Counted from the first letter of the stretch, positions 1 to 10,547 are shown. The stretch: DNA of 48,540 nt from Actinomortierella ambigua (GCA_016098155.1 JAAAJB010000246.1:1-48540); one strand, 5' to 3'. Program-made: numbers and translations. The notes: generated by a model from the letters alone, not told the origin.

Positions 1-193
1 AACCGCTTTTCTAGCCCACCCATACCGAAGTGCACACACAAGCTCTAACTCGGTCTCCCACCAAAAGGTTGTAAAGCCGATAACTTCTTTTGGCTTACAG
101 TCAACAGTCTCAAAATGCGAGCAGTTTTTGACTGATGGGGTTCGTGGTGTCCTGGGGTGGGCATGTTCTGCAACTATTTTCGTGAACTCAGGC

Positions 194-200
194 TTCTCTC

Positions 201-232
<32 letters not shown>

Positions 233-396
233 TTCTTTTCAATTTTCTGCCTCTGATTGCTAGGCAGCAATGCAAGGGACGGCACCCAAACAAAGAGAGA
301 GCGAGAAAGAGAGAAAGAAAAAGAGGAGAGAAACAACGACAACGAGAGAATGAGATAGAAAGAGAGAATGAAAAAGAGAGAGAGGCAGAACATAGG
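194..396. repeat. CT tract followed by GA-rich tract
   Basis: A nearly pure CT dinucleotide tract at 194-231 is followed, after about 60 bp, by a purine-only GA/AAAG-rich stretch at about 292-396 on the same strand. Pyrimidine followed by purine in this order is an inverted arrangement, so the two could pair as an imperfect stem. Long reading frames on both strands here are low-complexity artefacts. Confidence 0.85.
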
Positions 397-1140
397 TTGA
401 AGTCGCATGGTTGCGAGTGGCAGATGGTGGCAGGGGAATGGTGAGAGTTGGAAGGTCGAGAGGGGTGGAGTAAAAGAGAAAAGGAGGAGGGTTGTCTGTA
501 TCTCTCCTTTCCTTTCGTACCCAACTTCGTGTCGCTGAGGTCCAACGGCACAATTTTTCATTGAGGTGCTGTGAGGAAGGACCAGAAGAAGAAAAGAGCG
601 GACAGGAGCGCGCCGAAGAATGATTCCCTTCTATGAGGCTCGAGAAAAAAAAAAATAAAAGAGAGGACTCGGATGGGAGTCTCGACAGAGAGCTGGCGTC
701 GACGGTGGCCCAAACTGATTCTCGTGATCCGCAAGACTACTCAGTGCCTCGGTGATTTCTTCTGCTCCATTACTGGCCTGAAGCACACCGATGTTCAATG
801 GCCTCCTCTCCGGAGCTTACGCTGAGGAGAGAATGTCAACACCGAGTTTCTAGCGGGCGATATACCTAAGCAACCACCGCCTACGTGAGTTCCAACACCC
901 CGCAATTCAGCATCCATTTACCGGCCCAAAGCTAGGCTTACAGAGGGACACAAACCCTCCCGATTCAAAAATGTTTAGGTCACTCTCAGTATTTAAGGTG
1001 CGTAATTGCTCAACACACCAACCTCATGGGATCTTTTGCGTTTGATCCGCTCTCGTTCGTTCGGACATTTTGTTCAGGTACGAAAAGGAGTCACTCAACT
1101 CAATCCCCGATGCAGCATATGTTTGTGGACAGCGATATCC
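397..1140. other. Intergenic, no recognisable gene
   Basis: This stretch shows no gene I can support. A 50-codon frame starting at 673 looks faintly protein-like (it includes GDFFCSITGL) but has no splice context or homologue I can name. A short A-tract lies near 645-655. Confidence 0.4.
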
Positions 1141-1141
1141 T

Positions 1142-1512
1142 CGTGGACAAATGATCTTTGTGGCCTATCGTCTGCCCTTGTCCCCAACAGCTATGCCATA
1201 GAATGGCACCTCTTCATCGATTTTACTTATCACCAGCTCCCTCCACCTTCTCTCTAGACCAACACACTCGCTAACTATCCCTCTCATCGACCCACTTACC
1301 CCAAACCACAAAATACATCGGGGTCTTCACCCCTCACGGGAGTGTGAGGAGTGAGTGAGTTGATGCGTGGGAGAGTGAGCGACTGTATGGCCTGGAGAGA
1401 AGGTGGAGAGAGCTGATGAGAAGTAGAAGCCATGAAGAGGTGCCTTTCTATGGCATAGCTGTTGGGGACAATGGCAGACGATAGGCCACAAAAATCATTG
1501 TCCACCAGCTTA
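1142..1512. repeat. Imperfect long inverted repeat (foldback)
   Basis: The arm at about 1147-1261 is the reverse complement of the arm at about 1389-1504. Over roughly 113 bp only about a dozen positions differ, including an uninterrupted shared block around GCCTATCGTCTGCC and CCCCAACAGCTATGCCATAG. Weaker complementarity continues inward, leaving only some 50 bp of loop. The element resembles a foldback or MITE, or a hairpin-RNA source. A 19-nt poly-A run follows at 1559-1577. I did not find clear terminal duplications. Confidence 0.75.
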
Positions 1513-1558
1513 TTCCACGAGTATGTCCATTTGTCATTGTTCCACGAGCATATCTACC

Positions 1559-1577
1559 AAAAAAAAAAAAAAAAAAC
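1559..1577 (+). repeat. Poly-A tract
   Basis: Nineteen consecutive A residues lie about 50 bp beyond the foldback. It could be a simple homopolymer or the tail of a retroposed sequence. Nothing else supports retroposition. Confidence 0.9.
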
Positions 1578-2077
1578 GCCGCTAAGACAGCACTACGATA
1601 TCTGGGCATGTCCATGGTATCAAGACCCTCGCGCTCCTTGCTCTCCCCCGCTCAGAAAAATGACCTCTGGTCCAAAGCGCACAGATCTCATACTGGACGT
1701 TTCTCTCTTTTCTCATGCTGACAAGGCAGAGACCAGGCAACAGCCTCATAGATGAAGATCTCTCTGATCACATGGGGCGAGCCATTGGAGTAGCAGCAAG
1801 TCTTTGCCGAATGCTGCTGTAAAGGCTTTTGGTGGTGCGTTCAAGTGCAGGGCTAGAAATATTATCGCATTTTGCAACGAGTGAACAGTCGTACTCTTCT
1901 GTCGGTAGCAATTGGGCAGGGCTGGAGGTCATATTCAGTTTCATTTTTTTTTTTTTATTTATTTATACATATTTATCTATTTTGCGGTTGAAGGTGGGGA
2001 GGTTTTTTTGTACAAATGCTAATGATTTCGTTTAAGATGCATGGGGAGGAGAGGGGAGGGGGCCAAAGACATTGCAC

Positions 2078-3802
2078 TTAAGGAATGATCGTCTTGTCGT
2101 TGTTGGTGTCCCAGGTGTCCTCATCGGGCAGAGGGTTGCGGACACCGATGATCGAGTTGGCGGGCTCGACAGCGGGCAATTGAGCAGCACCCCAGAGGCG
2201 GACACGCTTGATACCACCATCGGGGATCATGACAACCTTGGCAGACGAGATCTTCTTCTGGGTCAGCTCCTCAGCGACCTTGTAGAAGTGCTGCAGGTGA
2301 GGCTTGACGGGGGCCTGGTTCAGCAGGACAATCTCCTTGCCAGTCTCGGCCTCGAAACCGATGATCGAGACCTCCTTGGGTGGGTTGCCCATGTAGTGAG
2401 CGGTATCGATCTCAATGTCCGTGACGTGACCCTCGCTGCCGAGCTTGATCACGGTCCAGTCGACATGGCCGGGCGAGCGCGAGCGCTTGGTCTCCCAACC
2501 GTCACCCATGTTGACGCCACGGCCGGGCAGGAGCATGTTGGAGGGGTGACCATAGTGAGCGTCGGAGAAGCCGTCAATCGTCGAGCCGGAAGAGATGGCA
2601 GCCAGGTCGTACTTCTCCTGCTTGTTCGCGGGAACAACCTTCTGGACGGTACCGTAGGCGCGCAGGCGAGCGACACCACCGTCGGGGTACATGCAGAAGC
2701 GCAGGTGAGTGTAGTGCGACTTGGTGGGGGTCTCCAGCTTGAAGCCCTGGCGAGCATGGGGGTTCAAGGCAACCTTGCTCAGGATGGGTGTCCACTCAAC
2801 CTTGGCCCACTCCTCCTGAGTGCGGGACACTGCCTTGCCGGCAGTCTCTGTGAAGCCCTCGACCGAGACGAAGGGAGCGTGGTTGCCAGTGAAGTTGGTG
2901 GTGTCGACCTCAAAGCCAGCAATGGTACCGGCATAGCCAAGCTGAATGACACACCAGTCAAAGGTGGGGTTGTGGCGACGGGTCTCCCAGCCGTCGTACC
3001 AGGCGCCGTTAGCAGTGAAGGTGCCGGGCTTCGAGACAGGGGGGGTAGCCGTCAGCAAGTTGTGGCAGTCGGCGAACCACTCGTCGGAGCGGGTCAAGAT
3101 CTTGCCTCCACGGGTAACGACAGCGAGGTCTAAATCAATTGAGTTGTTTATGTAAGGTTGGGAGAGTTAGTGCTTTTTGCGCAAACTAATAAGAGAGAGA
3201 AAAAACGAATGTGTGTTTCGCCGCCATTTGTGCCTGAAGAAATTGGGCGAATAGAATTGCAGTGTGGGGGATATCAGCAAGCTGAAAAGTGGGGCCAAGT
3301 GTTCAGTTGGGTGGATGGCAAAAGGTGGTTATCTGTTGACGACCAAGGGATGGCGCACAGCTGCTATGGTATCTCTTCTCTGTGGAATTGCTGGAATGCG
3401 TTGTTGAGGTTATTGTGAGCGTTCCGAGTCTGGGGAGGGGGGTGCTCCTGCTAAATCCATGGACAAGGTCGTTGAGATGGAACTCCGAGGTCCCCTCCCG
3501 CTGATCAAGTTGTCCTTGAAGGTTGTCCGAGAGAGCAGGTCAAGGTACTCGATAAAGTGCTGTCGTTGATGATCCAGTCGAGGTGAAAAGGTGAGGCATC
3601 GGTTCCCTTGCTTGATCGGCAACTACTGTGTGTGGGGATTCAGGAGAGATAGAACGGGAAGGAAAAGAGGGTGGGAGCGAGAGAGAGAGAAAAGGGGTGT
3701 GGGTGTGGTATTTTGTTGAAGGTAGACGGCATTACCGATGAAGCCCTTGAAGGCAGCCTCGAACTGAGCGGGCTCGATGGGGGTGAAGGCAGGGGCGGTC
3801 AT
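2078..3802 (-). CDS. Allantoicase (allantoate amidinohydrolase)
   Basis: This enzyme hydrolyses allantoate to ureidoglycolate and urea in purine catabolism, allowing purines to serve as a nitrogen source. Two exons are inferred: 3802-3736 and 3129-2078 (372 aa, in the range of fungal allantoicases). The join (ATCG before GTAATG, TTTAG before ACCTCG) restores FIDLAVVTRGGKI, typical of the family N-terminus. The duplicated allantoicase module is visible: YDGWETRRH (about 67-75) and DGWETKR (about 232-238), each followed by a W-V-I-x-L-G strand, and PDGG motifs near 171 and 336. The 606-bp intron is long for this window and has no exon-like content. A TATAAATA lies about 100 bp upstream. The gene diverges from the scramblase at 5429. 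Codon bias leaves the antisense strand of exon 2 open throughout. Identification is firm; the start is the first ATG giving a family-like N-terminus. Confidence 0.94.
3130..3735 (-). other. Intron of the allantoicase gene
   Basis: This GT-AG intron (GTAATG at the 5' side, TTTAG at the 3' side, read on the minus strand) interrupts codon 23. At 606 bp it is several times longer than most other introns here. I see no conserved coding element or RNA gene inside. Confidence 0.85.
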
Positions 3803-3899
3803 TGTTTCCTTTTTGTTAGCGGATGCTGTGGTATATGGGTATTTGGCTGGGTGTGAAGAAGAAAAAAATGGAGGAAGAAAAGAGGGCGAGGTCCTTCTG

Positions 3900-3907
3900 T
3901 ATTTATA
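3900..3907 (-). promoter_or_regulatory. TATA box candidate for allantoicase
   Basis: TATAAATA on the minus strand, 98 bp before the start codon, fits a core promoter element. This is inference from position and sequence only. Confidence 0.5.
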
Positions 3908-4668
3908 ACCCTCAGCAGGGTGGAGCTGGCCTGTCAAGAGTGAGAAAAAAAAGGTATAGGTGGCAGGGTGGCTTGGTCGATCGTGATCAAATCTGGCGGG
4001 CACCAGCCTGAAATGCGGGCAGACCACCAAAAAAGAAACGACCGCCCATTCTGTCGTTTTCTTCTTTTGCTCATGCCAGTAGCACGATATGCTTCAAATA
4101 TGCATACTTTGTCATGACCCAAAAGTACACTAAGAAGGCGTAATTGTGTAGAGCAGAGAAAAAGAGGGGAAAAAGAACGGCAATCCAGGGGAGACACTTC
4201 TAAAACGGTACTCCGTCTTGAAAAAAAAAAAGTCGACCCCCGCATTTCCTATCCCTCTCGGTTGACTCCAGTAGTCCAAAACACAATTGACCTCACAAGT
4301 TAGTGGCAACCACTGGTCCTCAAAGTGTGGGGTAGTGATAATTCACCATGCTGTTACTGTTTCGCGAAGCAAGGACATTTCCTCATATCTCTAATAGCCT
4401 ATCCATACAATTGTTCGGCTGTAAAGTACACCGTGAATATACTTACTGGGACAGTCCATGCAGACAAGGGTGCGCGTGCAACCTCAGATCTCTTACGCCG
4501 TTGTAATGCTGTGCTAATCTCATGAGAACAAAGATTGACAATGGCGAGGTGAATAAAGGCGGGCAAGTCGCACTATAGTGGATTTTTATACATGGTGGAT
4601 AAAAGTCCTGGACTCCTCCCTTTGGCATCCCTCATCTATTGGCCAAAAAGTCCACTCAAACACGCACT

Positions 4669-5121
4669 CTAGTCACTTTCAACGTCCAAAGCTAACCACG
4701 TTCTCCACATGATAGAGTCACATATCTTTACTTCGATGATCATGACTGAGTAGTACTTCATGAGAACCAGAGAGTAAAGGAAGAATTGGACATAAATTTT
4801 TGAACCTCCTCCGGGATAGGCCGGGAAGAAACCTTGTTCCACCAGACCTTGCTGGGGACAAGACACCTTTTCCCCGCAATACGGGCAATTCTTGATTGAC
4901 AGTGCCCATGCCACCTCTCTGCAGATCTCCCTGTTTATCGGGCTGGGATATAGGTGGTCGAGGCGTAGAGAGACAATATTTATATGAACCGCGCATTTTC
5001 GCATCACTTGGCAGTGTCGTTGTAGCCTAACAACGGAGGAGGCATGCCAAGGGGATATATAATACAAACAGATCGACGGATAGCACAGGCCATTTGTGTT
5101 TGTTGACCACTTTTCAGGCAC
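4669..5121 (-). pseudogene. Possible KDZ-type transposase N-terminal relic
   Basis: A 150-codon open frame contains CPYCGEKVSC, then LVEQGFFPAYPGG, then a stretch rich in Phe, Tyr and Leu. In fungal Kyakuja-Dileera-Zisupton (KDZ) transposases, a Cys cluster is followed by a short L-V-x-x-G-x-F/Y-P-x-x-P segment and then an aliphatic-aromatic helix, and this fragment has that order. No catalytic residues or terminal repeats are visible, so at most this is a small remnant. The frame could also be chance. It lies between the divergent allantoicase and scramblase genes. Confidence 0.3.
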
Positions 5122-5428
5122 GACGATGCGAGAACACTCTTTCCTCCTTAATTCATCGAATTCTACGTCGCTTTTCGCATCGCAACTCCATACCCCGCCC
5201 CCGCCCCTTGGATGAAGGCAATCCTACACAGCAGCATGGTATTTTAGAAGCCTATTCGGTTCAGGGTCAGGGCTCCTTGAAGGGTTTGGAGCCATCACAC
5301 GAGCCATCGATCACTCTCGTATATTTCCTTTTTTAGAGAGCAAACAAAACCACGTCATATGCTTTCTAAAAACAAACTGTGAGGCCATTCATTTCTCTAT
5401 TCATTTTCTTTCATTACTTTTCGTCGCC

Positions 5429-7405
5429 ATGCTATTAGCAAGACGTGTTATTCTGCATCAACGACATGGACTGCTGTCCGGGACTTCCTCCAGAGTCCGA
5501 GCATTGCATCATCAGCCCGTCAACACCCCCCACCATGCATTTCTGATCCGCGCCACGGAGAAACCGTCCGCGTCAAGGCATCTTGCAAAACGGTCAACCA
5601 ATACTCCGCAAGCAGCCAATTATTCGACTTCATCCTCAGGAAGACAGCGACCAGTGGCTCGGATCTCTTCGCAATCCTCTGGCCGCCTCTCTCGACGGCC
5701 ACTGGTGAACCCACGACTTGCCAGAAAGCCGCAAGAAATGGCAGCGGCAGCAGGTTCTTCGGCCATGCAGCGCCACGCTAGCGAAGCCATAGAAGCAACC
5801 TCAACCTCAACAACACCACCACCACCAACTGTCCAAGGTAGTGTTGTGCATGGATTGGATGCATCCTCTACACCGGCTATCGTCCCCGAAGACCCTTTTG
5901 GCGCCCTCCAACCTTTTGATGCCGCCGCCACAATCCTTCGTCAGCCGGCGTTGGTCATGACCCGACAAGTCGAGATGATGAATGGTAGGAGAAAAAAAAA
6001 AGGAAATGCATGTATCATATCACCGAGATAACGATTCTTTTCTTTTTTATGGACAACAGATCGCTCACGCTACCCCCTCTCCTTCTATTTTTGTACTGCC
6101 TTTGCCGTTCCATTGTTTCATGTAGTTCTCGTGGGATTCGAGCAAGCCAACAAATATGCCATGGTCGATGCCAACGGCACCCCCGTGGGATGGGTCGTGG
6201 AGGAGGATACGTCGATGGTGAAGGCCGTGGGCCGTCAGATGATGCGGACACACCGACCCTTCAAGGCGCAGGTACTGGATCTGGAGGGCAAGATCCTGCT
6301 GAAGATCAGCCGTCCCTTTGCCTTTATCAACTCGCGGATCATGATCTGGACGCCCGACGACCGCCTGATTGGCGAAGTACAACAGGAGTGGCACATCTAC
6401 CGCCGGCGTTACAACCTCTTCACGGTCGACCAACCGGATCCCGAGGAAGGTCGTCCGGACAAGATCGTAGGCTTAGGGCCCGGCGATGAGAACCCGGCTG
6501 CGATCGCTAGGGCCCGGGGTGAGGCGCCGACATTGGACCGTGTCCAGTTTGCACACATCGATGGAGGGTTCTTGGCCCTTGATTTTGACATGCAGGACGA
6601 GCGAGGACGGGTGATGGGCAGTGTCAACCGCAACTTTGTGGGCTTTGCACGCGAGCTCTTTACGGATTCGGGACAGTATATCCTGCGGTTCGATGCCGCC
6701 GCCATGCAAGAGCTGCAGCAGCTCCAGCCTGGTCTTGGGGCGACGGCGATTGCTGCCCCACCTTCCATCCCTGCCTCCTCCTCCTCCTCAACATCAACAT
6801 CATCCACGACAACCACAACAACGCCTGATGCATCCCAGATCACAGGCTTGAGTGATCCCAAAGAGGCAGCCCTTCAAATCCAAGCCAACAAGGACGAAGT
6901 TGCATTGACCCAACTCGAGCGCCGTGGAGGTTTGACGTTGGACCAGCGCGCTGTGATGCTTGCCTGTGCAGTCAGCGTCGACTTTGACTACTTTTCGCGC
7001 CACTCTGGATCCGGTGGCATCATGCCCATGCCCATCATGATGCCTATGGGCGGTGGTGCGCCACCACCTCCAGTGCCTAGTAGTGCCGAGGGCGAGAACC
7101 CCGTCGGTACAGCGATTGGCGGGGCAGCGGGCGGGGCGGCAGCAGGAGGAAGCGCGGCCGACATTCCATTTGGAGCCGGACAGGCTGGTATGCCAACACC
7201 ATCACCACCACCAGCAGCGCCACCAACGGACGTGTGGGGCAACCCTGTGAGCACCACCAATGATTGGGGCGAGGATGTGTGGGCCGAGGACCCAGTGTCG
7301 ACCGAGGATTCGTCGTCTTCATGGTTTGGTAATGACGATGATGGTGACGGCGGTGACGGAGATGGTGGTGGATTTAGCTGGGGCGATATTCTGGGTTCTG
7401 ACTAG
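5429..7405 (+). CDS. Mitochondrial phospholipid scramblase-family protein (AIM25-like)
   Basis: Scramblase-family proteins are membrane-associated and implicated in moving phospholipids between leaflets; the fungal AIM25 type is mitochondrial. Exons 5429-5984 and 6126-7405 give 611 aa; the 141-bp intron (AATG before GTAGGA, ATGTAG before TTCTCG) joins VEMMN to VLVGFEQANKY, a characteristic family junction. The N-terminus is Arg-rich and acid-free (MLLARRVILHQRHGLL), consistent with a mitochondrial presequence. The scramblase core runs from about 165 to 375, and the family's C-terminal helix (QRAVMLACAVSVDFDYFSRH) lies near 458-478. Ser/Thr-rich and Gly/Pro-rich linkers and an acidic DDDGDGGDGDGGG tail make it longer than most homologues. 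It converges with the gene at 7563-9161, leaving 157 bp between stops. Confidence 0.9.
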
Positions 7406-7562
7406 AGGTTTTGGGCCTTTTCCCCGCCCCCACTTCCTCTCACATTCCATCCAGACCCACGACTGTAGTTTAGTTGTTTTAGAAAATAATTTTATAAACT
7501 GCAATGAAGCAATGGAGATGAAAAGAGGAGGGGGGGTATATTGATGTTCCACATTGATAGAT

Positions 7563-9161
7563 CTACTTCCAGTGTGTCATCTCTTGCTGGATCGATGAGG
7601 CAGCAGCGGTGGCAGCGACCAGGTGCGGGTGTGTTGCTTCGCTTCGTGTAGACGATACCCGTAGCTGAACCATGAGCCGCTGTAGTCTCCTCAACGCCAT
7701 GTCGAGAACGACCGGATCGGCTGAGGCTGCTTCCTGTTCAGCCTGTTCAGCAGCAGCAGTGGCGGTAGCAGCAGCGGCAGCGGCAGCCTCTTGCTTTTCG
7801 TTGGCAAGGGTCGAGACCCAGGCTTGCAGCATATCACCTTCAAATAGATCGTCGTTGTATTCCTCCCTTGTGAGACGCTTGTCGATCGCGTAGCCGCATG
7901 TGACAAGCGGCTGTGACGAAGACGACGGTGAGGATGAGGATGAAGGAGACTGCAGCAAACTCGAGGTGGGGCGACGACGACGGAAGGGCTGATGCATGGC
8001 CTCGTTTTCTAGCAGCGCGGCCTCCGTCCGGATCGCCCAGGGCGCCATTGGCCACTCGGACGGGAGCGAGGCCGCGACGTCCAGGAAGATGTCGGCCGAG
8101 GAGGAGAGTGTCGTCGTGTCAGGCTTTGGCTGAGATGGCGATGTACACTCTGAAGTCGACGTAACTGGAGAGGCAGCAAGGGGGTATATTGACGAGCTGG
8201 ATAATTGCTGCTGCTGCTGCTGCTGCCATGTACATTCCCATTCACTGGTTGATTCTTTGATTGGGTTGGGCGACGGGTGGTGCCGGCCCACGACAGCCTT
8301 GCCCGTGTTTTTGTCCCGATTGTTGTCATGAACAAGATTGGAGGAGGCAGAGGAGGGGGATGCAGTAGTAGTGGAAGATCCTGCTTGCTGAAAGGCTTGC
8401 TCCATGTCCATCCACACTTGCTCGTGCTGCGACGTTGCCCTCATACTGTTGCCATGATGATGATGATGCTGGTGGTTATGGTTGTGGTTGTGGCTGTGGC
8501 CGTGGTTGTGGTTTTGGTGATTCAGAGAGGCAAAACGATGAACCCTCTGATCTCTCGCTGCGGCAGCATAGGGGTTCTGGTGATGGATCGAGTGGTCCTC
8601 GGAAGCCCACGGACGCAGTAGCGGCGACGATGATGGCGACGAAGACAATGACGACGAAGACGACGACGATGGAGACTCGAGTGAGAAAACTGGGGGAGAG
8701 ATGGCAGGGGCTGAAAAATCAATGATCGGACCAAGACCATCATGTCGGTCCTCACTTCGTTTCCGTGCCTCAGCAGCATAGTCTCGTAGGCTCCAGCGTC
8801 GACGCGAAGCAGAGAAAGAGGACGAGGAGGAGGAGGCAGAGGCAGAAGAGAAGGATGGGGGAGAAAAGGTTTTCGTGCGAGAAGTGTGGTGGATCAACGG
8901 CGGTGCGGCAAAGGTCGTGTATTCAGCCGAGGGCACCGAGAGTGCTGGCGAAGTATCCTTGGGTGACCGAAATGAGGTGGGGGGCTGTCGCTGCTGCTGC
9001 TGCTGCTGCTGATGATGACCATGGCTGCTACTGTTGGATAGGCGAGCATCGATCATAAGGTCGCTCATTTCTTGCTCGTAAAAGTGAGCTAGGTCCAGGA
9101 ACGGGTTAGCAGACGAAGAGCCAGCCTTCGCCGGCGCTGCATGGAAGAGTGTGCTTGCCAT
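7563..9161 (-). CDS. Low-complexity protein of unknown function
   Basis: A single-exon frame of 532 aa from the first true ATG (9161); the frame runs 10 codons further upstream, but only to a GTG. Much of it is Ser, Gln and His homopolymer (HQQQQQQQ, a His/Asn-His block near the middle, runs of Ser), so long stretches are probably disordered. Three less repetitive segments look constrained: FLDLAHFYEQEMSDLMIDARL near the start, then EWPMAPWAIRTEAALLENEA with YAIDKRLTREEYNDDLFEGD, and a C-terminal helical region (MALRRLQRLMVQLRV). I do not recognise a family. No signal peptide or membrane span is visible. A regulatory or scaffold role would be a guess. Confidence 0.6.
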   Translation of the reverse strand: MASTLFHAAPAKAGSSSANPFLDLAHFYEQEMSDLMIDARLSNSSSHGHHQQQQQQQRQPPTSFRSPKDTSPALSVPSAEYTTFAAPPLIHHTSRTKTFSPPSFSSASASSSSSSFSASRRRWSLRDYAAEARKRSEDRHDGLGPIIDFSAPAISPPVFSLESPSSSSSSSLSSSPSSSPLLRPWASEDHSIHHQNPYAAAARDQRVHRFASLNHQNHNHGHSHNHNHNHQHHHHHGNSMRATSQHEQVWMDMEQAFQQAGSSTTTASPSSASSNLVHDNNRDKNTGKAVVGRHHPSPNPIKESTSEWECTWQQQQQQQLSSSSIYPLAASPVTSTSECTSPSQPKPDTTTLSSSADIFLDVAASLPSEWPMAPWAIRTEAALLENEAMHQPFRRRRPTSSLLQSPSSSSSPSSSSQPLVTCGYAIDKRLTREEYNDDLFEGDMLQAWVSTLANEKQEAAAAAAATATAAAEQAEQEAASADPVVLDMALRRLQRLMVQLRVSSTRSEATHPHLVAATAAASSIQQEMTHWK

Positions 9162-9191
9162 GTCTTGGTGTGAAGGGGAGAGGGGTGGCAC

Positions 9192-9606
9192 AGGAGAGTG
9201 TAGGAAAAGGAGGCCGAGAAGGAAGAGGAGGAAGGGTCTTTAAGAATGAATGCAGAGAAATGCTAATGGAGAGCATTCATGCTGAATTGTCCAGCCGGAG
9301 AGAGAGGGTGCTTTCACGAGGGTGAGCAACCTTTTTTTGTGCTGACATTTCCATTCGCCGAGGGTCGGGCAGAAAGAAGAGTGGCCCCACCTTCTCTCTC
9401 TCTCGGAGAGCCATTCTTCCGTTTCTGCTCTCGATCGAGCTTGAAACAAGAAACACAGTCGACGAACAGCATTGGATGCCACCAAATTTTGTTCCTCCTC
9501 CTCCTCCTCCCCCCTTTGTTGCCCTGCACATTCTTTTTCTCTGCAACAACAATCTGCCCCCCATAACATACTAGCTTGTATAAGAATAGACACTATATTA
9601 CTCTCT
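9192..9606. other. Intergenic between two minus-strand genes
   Basis: This stretch holds the 5' flank of the low-complexity gene and the 3' flank of the 2H-phosphoesterase gene. It is rich in CTCTCT and TCC runs. No coding region is supported. Confidence 0.5.
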
Positions 9607-10405
9607 TCAAACCGCAACAACCTTTGCGATGCATGCATTCCTGCGCTTGTACACGCCATCCTCTACAAACAGATCCCGGGTCTTGAAGCCAAGGGTGATG
9701 TGAGGCATAAAGTCCTCAGGGTCAAACAACGCCGGGTTACCACCCTTCTTGACAAACAGCTTGAAGACATCCTGGCGGTAACGCAGCAGGTCCTTCTTGT
9801 CGTCGTTGACAATTAGCTGCCAGCTCTGCTGGAACACATTGTCGGGCTTGGTGACGGCTTGGACACGGCCAAGACAGGGGATCGAGAACTTTGCCCTCTG
9901 CAGAGGTCGCTTCTTGTTGGTCGCAATAGCATTGAGCTCCTTGATTGTCACGCCGGCCTTGGAGAGGATGTTGTCGTACTCTGGAGGAGTGATCATTGTA
10001 ATGTGGGCCTCGCCGCGCGAAATCAAGGCCGTGTTGTTGTTGAGAGACGCTGTCGAGTTGACCATGTTCACGAACGGCTTAACGTACTTGAAATCCAGAT
10101 TCATACCAACCCAGTTGGTAAACAAGCCACTGCCCTGAATAGCGGGTTTGTTCGTTGGTTATAGATGAAGTGTTAAAATATGGCCAAGGCACAATGAGCG
10201 CTCTCTCGCGGATGAAGTAAAAAAAAAAAAATCCTTCTAGACATACGGAGTGGGGAATAAATGGGACCTTGTCGGCACGAAGGACCTTCTTGCTGATACG
10301 CAGATACTTTTGGTGATGGTGCTTGTTTTTGCCATTCGTAGGACCAGCAACAACCGTTGAGGCAACCAGGGCCAATGTGGCAAGGAGAGAGGCAGCGATT
10401 TTCAT
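9607..10405 (-). CDS. Secreted 2H phosphoesterase-like protein
   Basis: Exons 10405-10247 and 10134-9607 give 228 aa; the 112-bp intron (TCC before GTATGT, TATTCAG before GGCAGT) joins the frames cleanly. The first about 21 residues (MKIAASLLATLALVASTVVAG) are a classic signal peptide. The mature part carries two H-x-T motifs about 100 residues apart: HIT at 97-99 (in GEAHITMITPP) and HIT at 198-200 (in FMPHITLGF). Paired H-x-T/S motifs define the 2H phosphoesterase superfamily (2'-5' RNA ligase-like, cyclic phosphodiesterases and relatives), which act on 2',3'-cyclic or 2'-5' phosphodiester RNA ends. A secreted member could process extracellular nucleic acid or nucleotides; the substrate is unknown. 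A TATAAAG lies about 145 bp upstream. Confidence 0.75.
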
Positions 10406-10547
10406 GGTGGCAATGTAGTTTTCGAAAGCGTGTAAAATAAATTAGGGGCGGGGAGGGGGGAAAAAGAGTTGGTGCAGAGGGAGAGGGAGAGAGAGAGAGA
10501 TAGAGAGAAAACTCGGAAACTCAAGAAGCGTGAAGTGTGCTTTCAGG

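Noticed and set aside
157..551. Arg/Glu-rich and Ser/Leu-rich frames over the CT/GA tracts
   Set aside because: Composition artefacts of dinucleotide repeats; no other support.
1006..1505. Two short frames on opposite strands with similar peptides (around LSSALVPNSYAIE)
   Set aside because: They are the two arms of the foldback; similarity comes from the inverted repeat, not from paralogous genes.
2072..3133. 353-codon open frame antisense to allantoicase
   Set aside because: It mirrors exon 2 almost exactly and has no recognisable domain. Codon bias of the true gene explains the absence of stops.
9162..9191. Ten extra N-terminal codons for the low-complexity protein
   Set aside because: They begin with GTG. 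The first ATG is at 9161, so the shorter start was used.
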